64,000 nucleotides of DNA from Patiria miniata. Lineage: Eukaryota; Echinodermata; Asteroidea; Valvatida; Asterinidae. This document shows positions 55,617 to 64,000 of the stretch, one piece after another. The DNA is taken from contig NW_024037062.1 in NCBI RefSeq assembly GCF_015706575.1, positions 4,956,811-5,020,810 on the forward strand, written 5' to 3'. The first letter of the stretch is position 1. Each line of letters starts with the position of its first letter. Made by a program: the position numbers and the translations under genes. Under the pieces are notes generated by a model that was given only the letters and a program-made list of their open reading frames with translations, made no database searches and was not told where the DNA came from.

Positions 55617-58600
55617 AAATCATTTTTTACTTTCTTTAGAAAAATAATGTCCAAGACTCCATAGACAACGTAGGCCAAGTGGCCATCTTGGAAAAAATAA
55701 ACTAGAGATTGTGGTTGTAACTGAACAACCACAAAGCTGTTCCCAAATGTTTTTTTTTATTGTCTATTGGCCGGTACAAAATAATTTAATGAATTATCAA
55801 AAAACTGTCACTTTTAACATTGAAAATACAATCTCTAATAATTGCACTTCTGTTAACACCGGAAGTCAGATCACATGACCTTGACATTCCAGGAGGTACA
55901 TCTTCAGGCCAGTACAATGCAATGTGGAACCGGAATCGTTTTACATTTTTTTACTAGTAGCAAACTGAAGTATGCAGTACTTCAGCATATAAGTGGGCAC
56001 ATCACTCATAGTATTTTTTGGTATTTGGTACCTGCATACATAATTTTTGTAGTACTATGTAGTACTTTACCCTAGCGCTGGTGATACTGATTTCTTCTTT
56101 AGTATATATTCCCCCCCCCCCCCGCGATTTTGGCGATACAGCGATAAAATCGCCAACAAAGGAGAGCATGATCAAAATGTCACATTAAGTTAGATCTTCA
56201 CAATGCTCCAAATATAAACGCACAGACGGAAAGGTAAGAACTTTCGCTTACTGTACATATGAACTTGCTAAAACAGATTGTTTTCTTTTTTTCCGCGTAA
56301 ACCTTATAACAAATTTGCACAGATTTTGCACTGATTACGACAGTTTCAATTTCCTCAGAAGCCATTTTTATAAACGCGGCGTCGGCAGTCACCGCAAACC
56401 CGACATGTGCAAATTGTCCATCATTCAGCGATTCACTGGCGTGCATGGCCGACTCCCGACATCCATGCACGTACACGGCGTGGTAAGGTACCACCAGTAA
56501 CCCTGTACAGCCTTTTTTTTTACTTGGATTTTGGATCTTTTAAGTCCTGAAGTTGGGAGGACAGCATCAAACGCACTAGAGCTACAGGCTCACTTCCATC
56601 AGAGATGGCAGTGCCCTGTTTCTGAGATAACTTCTTGAGGAGCCAAAATAAAAAGCTCTCTCAGCTTTAAATGCAGCTTGGTTTGTTTCGAATTCTTTCT
56701 CCATGCGTTTCCCTGACCTGTGACAGAAGTCACCCGTACAGTATGTCCCTCCATCGACACTTGCCATTGCATGCCCTGGAATGGGCTTGCCCACGATCTC
56801 ATTGAAAAGTGATTGTTTAAAACATCACTGCCCTTGACAAATCGGAATATAATCCCACCACTTATGATAAGTAGTTATGATAAGATGGCCTTCCCTTATG
56901 GACTTTTTCAGCTCTGGGGTCAAATATATTTCATGAATAATAAGTTGTGGCTTTTTGATTGGTTTAAATGCTTAATGACAATGGTTAATATAATAAAGAG
57001 GTAATTCAAGATTGCGGTTTATCCTTGTTGTCGGGAACGCTACCAAAAAGCAGTCGTTTATATAAAAGGATAAGGTTGTTGAACAAGGAAACATAAATTT
57101 ACTGATAAAAATAATGACACAAGATACAGTTTCAACATTCACAACTGACAATCGACAATGGATACAGAACCCAAGTCTGGTTCCTAGACCTGACAATTGT
57201 TCCCGACGCTCACGTCTAAATTGTAGGTCAGGCAGCCTCCGTGGCTAAAAATAAACGTGACAACAGTAACGGCCCTTTTTAAAAACTCGGCTTCATTTCC
57301 GAACTCGCTTTATCACTTGTAGCTTTTAATGTTCGATCAAATTTTTAAATAAATCACTCGCTTCATAATATGTACAGTAATGTTTTATTTAAAATACAGT
57401 TGGATATTTCTGTAAGAAAACATTGACTAATGTTGACCTGGAATCTTCAAAGTTAGGCACCCAAATAACACTGTTAGCAGGCGGAGCTGAAGAAGACCAC
57501 GCCGAGTTTTGGAAAATGCTGGTAACAGTTGTCAAATTCAAATTAGTAAATGACACAGCAAAAAGTTTGCCGCTCATTTACGATCCGAGTACAAAATTGT
57601 CGTTGAATTTCAAGTTTTCTAAATAAAAGCAATGGATATTAATTATCAACTAGTTTTTTAAGTTTTTAAAGTTTTTTAAGTAATACAATGTATTACCGGA
57701 GGCTACCTGACCTAAGATTCATCAGGAATAGTCGGAACCTTTTGGTCTGGGAACCAGACTAACAGAACCCTGGTGTTCATTACCCTGGTGTTTACCGGAC
57801 AGTGAATTTTACGATGATGTGCGGTTTGATTTTAAATTTAATTTACCTCTTCAAACTGACAATTTCCAGCGGCATAGTTTTGAATATTTTTTCATCAGAT
57901 TTTTCCCCCGGCCTAACACAGCATGCACCTACCACCGATGCAATGCATGTTAAGCCATCCTGCCTGCAGAAGAAGCCTGAATTATTTTGTGAATGAGTAT
58001 TTCAAGCCAACCAGATCCGCGATGTGGTGTGACAACAAAACTAATATTCGTTATTTACATCCTATACTAAACGCACAAGCAGCAGTGAATGTAGTGTGCT
58101 TACGTTTACGAACATACATGTATATCACGTACATCAATCGAGAGATGTGTTCACACACAAATGGCTGTGCTGGAGTCTGCCGACGAGCGTACCGTTCTGA
58201 AAAATCACTGGTGTTACACAGTCATTGTCAAATGATATTTAAGTGTGAATGGGACCAGCGATTATTTATTCTGTTCTTTGTCCGGGTACTGTAAATGTGG
58301 TGCATGACACTTCATGTAGCTGCTCGTGCTATAGCTATTTTGGCGTTCTAAACTCGTCAGGAGCCATCCTGAGATTTGGATTTAGGTTTTGATTTACGTA
58401 CATGTACATATTGCAGCAAAAATGAGGTAAAAGCTTTGCTCTCTCGTCAGATATCAGTGAAGTTGTGGGTAAAAAACAAAAGTATCGCCAATTTTTTTTT
58501 AGGAATATGCAGGTTGAGAAAAAAATCGGCGATTTAAAAATGATATCATCAATATCTCAATATTTTTTAAAACTTATGCGACTCCGACCACTTGCTGTTA

Positions 58601-58712
58601 TAATCACAAACCAAGGGTCTGACTAGGGTTAATTATATGCTGCAAACAAAGTAAGCGCTTGGGCCAAAAAAATAGTTCTGCTTCCGACTAAATGGCATTT
58701 TAAAATATAACA
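55617..58712. other. No confirmed gene; decayed repeat and odd ORF
   Basis: 55705-55750 is an inverse of the end of the 1.35-kb units (CTAGAGATTGTGGTTG ... CAACCACAAAGCTGTTCCCA). A C-run lies at 56111-56123. A coding-like fragment (56582-56830) is listed separately. The rest is AT-rich with no recognised feature. Confidence 0.45.
56582..56830 (-). other. Coding-like fragment of unknown family
   Basis: An open frame on the minus strand reads FNEIVGKPIPGHAMASVDGG, then TYCTGDFCHRSGKRMEKEFE and TNQAAFKAERAFYFG, before ending SLMEVSL and stop. Composition looks like real protein rather than random translation: balanced, two Cys, a charged helix-like end. An acceptor-like CAATGAG precedes ATCGTGGGC. 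I do not recognise the family. It could be a terminal exon of an unknown gene, a retrocopy, or a transposon fragment. Confidence 0.3.
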
Positions 58713-59550
58713 AGTCAGGTGTGTTTACAAACACAAATGCCCCGCAACCGTGACTGTTTCCATGACATAACACCACTCTTTTAAACATCAACTTACATGT
58801 ACCTTGGTCACATGGAACGTTCATTGACAGCATTAGTGTCTTCTGTAGGTTTTATATGAATTAATCCCTAATCCCTATGATCTCAGAATAAATACAAGAT
58901 TTCTATTGTTTAAGCCACTGTGACCTTGACCTTTCGACCCCCAATGCGATAGGCCTATTTGGATTACCAAGAACGATCCACAAACCAAATTTGAAGTTCA
59001 CATGTAAAGTATTTCTCAAGTTATCGCGCTGACAAAATTTCTATTGTTTTAGCCACTGTGACCTTGACCCTTGACCTTTTGGCCCCAAATGCAATAGCCT
59101 TCTTAGGATTGCCAAGGACAATCCACAAACCAAAATTAAAATTCATATGTAAAGTATTTCTCAAGTTATCAAGCTGACAAAATTTCTATTGTTTCAGCCA
59201 CTGTGACCTTGACCCTTGACCTTTTGGCCCCAAATGCAAAAGGCTTCTTAGGATTGCCAAGGACAATCCACAAACCAAATTTGAAGTTCATATGTAAAGT
59301 ATTTCTCAAGTTATCGCGCTGACAAAATTTCTATTGTTTCAGCCACAGTGACCTTGACCCTTGATCTTTCGGCCCCAAATGCAAAAGGCTTCTTAGGATT
59401 ACCAAGAACAATACACAAACCAAATTTGAAGTTCATATGTTAAGTATTTCTCAAGTTATCGCGCTGACAAGATTTGTCCGGACACACACATACACCCATC
59501 CACCAACACACACACCAACACACCCACTGTCGTGTTTTACTATACGCCTG
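58713..59550. mobile_element. 145-bp-repeat mobile family, copy C
   Basis: Same left end as copies A and B, then four ~145-bp units (cores 58915, 59052, 59198, 59342), ending in a CACACACC-rich stretch and CTGTCGTGTTTTACTATACG. No 322-bp units. Confidence 0.8.
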
Positions 59551-59555
59551 AGGAC

Positions 59556-60524
59556 AATGTACCTTGGTCACATGGAACGTTCATTGACAGCATTAGTGTC
59601 TTCTGTAGGTTTTATATGAATTAATCCCTAATCCCTATGATCTCAGAATAAATACAAGATTTCTATTGTTTAAGCCACTGTGACCTTGACAATTTGGCCC
59701 CAAATGCAAAAGGCTTCTTAGGATTGCCAAGGACAATCCACAAACCAAATTTGAAGTTCATATGTAAAGTATTTCTCAAGTTATCGCGCTGACAAAATTT
59801 CTATTGTTTCAGCCACTGTGACCTTGACCCTTGACCTTTTGGCCCCAAATGCAAAAGGCTTCTTAAGATTGCCAAGGAAAATCCACAAACCAAATTTGAA
59901 GTTCATATGTAAAGTATTTCTCAAGTTATCGCGCTGACAAAATTTTTATTGTTTCAGCCACTGTGACCTTGACCCTGGACCTTTTGGCCCCAAATGCAAA
60001 AGGCTTCTTAGGATTACCAAGAATGATCCACAAACCAAATTTGAAGTTCATATGTAAAAGTATACCCAAGTTATCACGCTGACAAAATTTCTTTTGTTTT
60101 AGCCACTGTGACCTTGACCCTTGACCATTTGGCCCCAAATGCAAAAGGCTTCTTAGGATTACCAAGAACAATACACAAACCAAATTTGAAGTTCATATGT
60201 TCAAATTTGAAGTTCATACACCCATCCACCAACACACACACCCACGCACCCACTGTCGTGTTTTACTATACGCCTGAGGACAACCTATTGTGTTTCCCTT
60301 TGTCCCTCTAATATAACACTTTCCCATAGACTAAGCACATAACCGTACGATCGAGGACCGGTTTTAACAATAGGCACCGTCGTCCGAGGATCAAAGGCCC
60401 CTTTGTGCTCCTTTTGTTGTCTGTCCTCAAGCGTAATACAATACAAGAGCACACACCCACGCCCACCCACTCACGGAAGGACAAGGCGGAAACAGTATGC
60501 CCCTTCGGCTTTGCCGCGGGGCAT
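59556..60524. mobile_element. 145-bp-repeat mobile family, copy D (tandem to C)
   Basis: Starts within the left region (GTACCTTGGTCACATGGAAC), so it looks like a partial tandem duplication of C. Four units (cores 59675, 59812, 59958, 60102), the same CTGTCGTGTTTTACTATACG block, then the right end with the terminal hairpin ATGCCCC ... GGGGCAT (60497-60524). Confidence 0.8.
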
Positions 60525-60960
60525 AAAAATAGGACAGGTAGGTAGGATTTTTTTGGGGGGGGCAATATTTTTGTGTGTACGATCATATGGAGGTGTCTAC
60601 ATGTAGTCAAGGGTAAGGCAAAAAAAAAATAACACTTCTGCTTCCGGTTACCCAACCGACCCTATTTTTAGGCCGCGACCCTAAAATTTTTATTGGCTAT
60701 TAAAAAAAAAAAACCAAAAATACCTCTCAACAACCCTTTTGCGTCAAAAATGCGTGTATTTATTAGTTTTCTTACAGTTGCTTTTTTTTCTTCAAAAGAA
60801 ACCTTCGTTCTTTTTACAAGTTTGCTACACGATATAACTACACGATATAACTACGTAGTTCAATGCAGCGACGACTGGTTCCCGCCGCGCCGCGCAGGGG
60901 CCAATCTAGAAGACATGATGAAAATGCGGTAACCAGTCTGTGCATGGCCTGAATTTTCCA
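60525..60960. other. No gene seen
   Basis: AT-rich, with G and A runs. 60865-60930 contains GACTGGTTCCCGCC and GGTAACCAGTC, a loose inverted pair resembling the hairpin at 38865. Confidence 0.4.
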
Positions 60961-61292
60961 TTAACCCTTACTCTCTGAGGGTAGTTTACTGCATGTCAGT
61001 TGGTTATGCCAATGCCCTCCAGCTGCAGTTTATTGGAGGATACTTTGATGTAGCAGTGAAGGCTCCAATTGGCAGGAGTTGGAGGCCCTGGAGGGTGCCT
61101 GATACTGACCAGCTGGGGGCACTCACTTTATTATCAGAGGACTCTCATTGTTCTCTGTGGCATGTATTGGAGTGCCTGTCCAGTTACCCTTGAAATGACA
61201 TGGCAGATATTGGAGGGCCATGCAAAAAACATAGGAGATTTTCTTGAGGCACAATTGGCATGCGTTGGAGGGTCAAGTAGGGTAAGGGTTAA
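60961..61292. mobile_element. piggyBac-type MITE, TTAA-flanked
   Basis: TTAA (60961-60964), CCCTTACTCTCTGAGGG at the left, GTAGGGTAAGGG at the right, TTAA (61289-61292). The element is 324 bp, with repeated TTGGAGG/CCTCCA motifs and no coding frame. Ends and target site fit piggyBac mobilisation. Confidence 0.8.
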
Positions 61293-62338
61293 TTCTAAGA
61301 ATTATCGAAAGTAAATATATTGACAATAATTAAGGTAGGTTTTATTCACTTTTTGTGTCCATTTTGTGTATAGCTTTCGTAGTGCAATGGAAATATTTCA
61401 CGCTATTTCAATTGAATACCCCATTCAATCTACATAAAAAAAAATATACATGTATTTCTGACAGACCGACCCTATCTTCGAAAGGCATGTAATCGGAAGC
61501 AGAAGGGGTTTTTTTGGGGCCTAAAAGGTAGTTGGTAGTTGGATGATTTTCAGGTTTTTTTTCCTCATTTTCCCCAAAAACAAATAGGGTAGGGGCTGTC
61601 AAAATAAATAGGTAGGGTACGTAGGGTAACCGGAAACAGAAATATTATTTTTTTTTGGCCTTGGTCCTGTTTTGAATTACAGTTAAGGCCAATCAACATT
61701 GATTTTTACGTTTTCATCACCGCCCGCCTCGATTTTCACTCACGCCCCAATTTTTTTATATTTTCTACTTTTTCTGAAAGTGTGTTTTTTCCTTAAAAAA
61801 AAAAGTACTTTCCAGAAAAGTTTCTCAGCAAATCCACAGGCACGGTTGCACTGATTTGCACACAAACATTGTGCACGACATACATGTACATGTACTGAAC
61901 ACATCACGCGAATTCATAGTGCTAATGCATACGTCATCGTATAGTCGGGAACCATGACGAGTCGATGTGGTATTGATACGACAATGCTCTAGGCACCATA
62001 CAGAATTTCTTATGCTAATGGAATACGTCATCATATAGTTGGGAACCATGATGAGTCCATGTGGTATTGATACGCTCTAGGCACCATACAGTGTACAGTA
62101 CTTGTTGTTATAAAGTTTTTAAAGTTCAAAGTTTGACATCTAGCTGGAAAGGGTAGGCCAATTGTTGTGTTGTTTGTTTGAACACTCAGTCAACTGTAAA
62201 CCTAGTCTGCTATAAACTGTGAGGTTCATTACCTTCTCTAAATTCCAGACACAAACCCTAGGTCATTTAACAGCTGACTGGTACTTATTAAGTAGTTTTC
62301 ATGTTTGTTGTGTCAAAAAGATTTCCGTACTAGACCTC
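61293..62338. other. No gene seen; local duplication
   Basis: 61915-61995 and 61998-62090 are near-duplicates (AATACGTCATCATATAGT-like, GGGAACCATGA, ATGTGGTATTGATACG, CTCTAGGCACCATACAG), a tandem repeat of about 85 bp. The remainder is AT-rich. Confidence 0.55.
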
Positions 62339-62746
62339 CACTTTTTTCCAATCAATTTTCAAGCGCCAAAAAGTTGCATCCTTTATGGTTATTTCCTTCA
62401 CTTTCCCTCCTCTTCTCTCACCCTCTCCTTTCCTTCATTCCACTTTATTAATCAGTCACTTACTTCATGGAGATCCATCGAGATTCAAACATCAGACTCT
62501 TCTTTAAAACACAACACTTTTACCACTACTGTTTACCACTTGTTGCAATAATCAATCTTTGGACGTATTTAAAGTATCCATTGAAATAAGACTAATGAAT
62601 ATTACATACACTAAATATTCATGAGAAATTAAATATTCATAATGACAAATTGCACTGTCATTGGCCGGCTCATGCTTTGTCGATGTCATGCATACCGCAC
62701 TAAACTTCCAGACACTTCAATCAATATGGTCGGCTGCTTCCAACTT
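62339..62746. repeat. ~400-bp repeat, copy 1
   Basis: Direct copy of 63328-63718, about 80-85% alike by eye (TCAATTTTCAAGCGCC, CACTTTCCCTCC, CTTTGGACGTATTT, CATTGGCCGGCTCATGC). Its tRNA-like part is badly decayed. Confidence 0.8.
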
Positions 62747-62748
62747 AG

Positions 62749-63215
62749 GGTTGCAGACCAGTAAATAAACTTCCATAGACCCAATGGTAAATGCTCCCAC
62801 TTCAGAAATTCGGGAAAAATACTCACAACTCTCCAAGGTGTTTGAGACACACATCAAATTAAAGCTTATTTCATCATCTTTCATTTTCTTTTCAATTTTC
62901 GGGGGTTAACTGATGACTTTTAGGAGAAATTTCCATCCGATGATGATCACCCCTGAAAATAGTCCTGAAGCCCATCGCCATGTTGAAAAACGATGCCTAC
63001 ACTCCATTGCAAAATAGAGCGCTTTAAGGGCCCCAATTTCATCCAAATTAAACGGAACTACAAGCTCACAGTCCTGTGCATGGCTTCCACCCATTTTTTT
63101 AAAAACCCTCAAGTTCATGGCCCACAGCATGCTCAAATACTGAAGATTTTGAGGGCATGCAAATCGTGATTTGGCCAGCGTAGGCAATTTCGGACCTATT
63201 TACTGGTCTGCAACC
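62749..63215. mobile_element. 467-bp element with perfect 19-bp inverted ends
   Basis: GGTTGCAGACCAGTAAATA at 62749-62767 and its exact inverse at 63197-63215. It sits between the two ~400-bp repeat copies. No target duplication recognised, so the family is unassigned. A 93-codon minus-strand ORF inside is not convincing. Confidence 0.65.
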
Positions 63216-63327
63216 TATAAAGAAGCGAGGTTTTGAAAAATTCCCGCAAACCATTTGTACGGCACGAGGAAGGATGGATGACTCATATTTCATCAAAAAA
63301 TTGCGAGAAAAAAAATGGAAAAATTTC

Positions 63328-63718
63328 CACAACTTTTTTTCAATTAATTTTCAAGCACCAAAAGTTGTATCCTTTAAGGTTATTCCCTCCACTTTCCCTC
63401 CTCTCACCCTCTTCTTTCCTTATTTCTATTTATTTATCAGTTACTTACTTCATCGAGATTCGAACCTCGGACTCTTGCTTGCAACACGAGACTCTTAACT
63501 GCTAGGCCGCGCATGATCGCTGTTGCGATAATCATTCTTTGGACGTATTTGAAGTAGCCATTGAAATAAACTAAATGTTCATGAGAAAATAAATATTCAT
63601 AATGAAGTATTGCACTATCATTGGCCGGCTCATGCGACGTCATGGTTGTCGATGTCATGCGTATGACGGACCGCTGTCTGTCAGCCACTTAATCAGTTTT
63701 GACCGGCTGCTTCAACTC
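63328..63718. repeat. ~400-bp repeat, copy 2, with tRNA-like SINE head
   Basis: On the minus strand, 63515 down to 63452 reads GGCCTAGCAGTTAAG (A-box region) and GGTTCGAATCTC (B box, plus-strand 63457-63467). It resembles a tRNA-derived head running into TAAATAAATA. The wider repeat pairs with 62339-62746. Confidence 0.65.
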
Positions 63719-64000
63719 AGTTCTGCACAACGTGTGCATCCGAAATGGGCTCTAAAAACACATTGCCTAATTTTTTTTGCATTAACACACAGCTTCCTGG
63801 ATTCCTCTTGGGTGAAATCACAAGGTAAGGTGAAACTTGATGTGTTTAGCGGCAGGTAAAGTTGTGGCCGAGTATGGGCATTTTCCCCCAAAAAAATCTC
63901 CGACTGCGATTTTTGGCCTGAAAACAAGCCCTCTGTTTGCGGCTACCTTGCTGTAGGGTGCCCCCAAGGCCGCGCTCCAAACATCAATAAAAGAGAATTG
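63719..64000. other. No gene seen
   Basis: Window end. Non-coding; no PKD2 exon recognised. Confidence 0.4.

Noticed and set aside
56290-56372. Minus-strand ATG with good context (AAAAATGGCT, MASEEIETVVISAKSVQ) as a start exon
   Set aside because: No donor or downstream exon could be paired with it and the protein is not recognised. Context alone is too weak.
41641-60524. CRISPR-like array
   Set aside because: The 145-bp units are similar throughout, with no unique spacers, and the DNA is clearly eukaryotic.
62906-63187. 93-codon minus-strand ORF inside the 467-bp inverted-end element
   Set aside because: It spans most of a MITE-like element and ends in no recognisable domain. Likely chance.
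63452-63515. Functional tRNA gene
   Set aside because: A and B boxes are present, but a paired acceptor stem is not evident and the unit is part of a dispersed 400-bp repeat. It is better explained as a SINE head.

Overview
This is eukaryotic, AT-rich, repeat-dense genomic DNA, most likely from a marine invertebrate and probably a deuterostome (echinoderm-like). That placement is inferred from the polycystin-2 sequence, from tRNA-derived SINEs and from tandem repeats with a GTGACCTTGACC core. It cannot be fixed from sequence alone; hemichordate, cephalochordate or mollusc remain possible.

The one clear host gene is polycystin-2 (PKD2) on the minus strand. Sixteen exons run from 51880 down to a stop codon at 20145. 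All have GT-AG borders and compatible phases and give 936 residues. They cover everything from just before the first membrane helix to the C-terminus. The exon(s) for the N-terminal cytoplasmic tail were not found and probably lie beyond 64000. The channel core, glycosylated extracellular domain, pore (LGD filter), EF-hands, acidic cluster and coiled coil are all present. Both EF-hand loops look calcium-competent, whereas human PC2 has one.

Layout: 1-12.1 kb is a transposon graveyard (hAT-like element, broken piggyBac transposase, MULE-like and foldback elements with long inverted repeats). 12.1-20.1 kb is AT-rich and gene-free, with one mariner-like MITE, and may include the PKD2 3' UTR. 20.1-39.5 kb holds PKD2 exons 2-16; the intron at 23.9-27.8 kb carries a SINE, a MULE-like MITE and a 5'-truncated LINE nested in a piggyBac-type MITE. 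39.5-51.8 kb is one 12.3-kb intron filled with tandem repeats, including three ~1.35-kb units studded with TGACGTCA sites and CTCF-like motifs. 51.9-64 kb (upstream of the first visible exon) holds further copies of a mobile family with internal 145-bp repeats, a piggyBac MITE, and a duplicated ~400-bp repeat.

No rRNA gene, functional tRNA gene, CRISPR array or other host gene was recognised. Exon coordinates come from reading splice sites and comparing with the human protein from memory. Mobile-element families are assigned from target duplications, inverted repeats and motifs, not from database searches.
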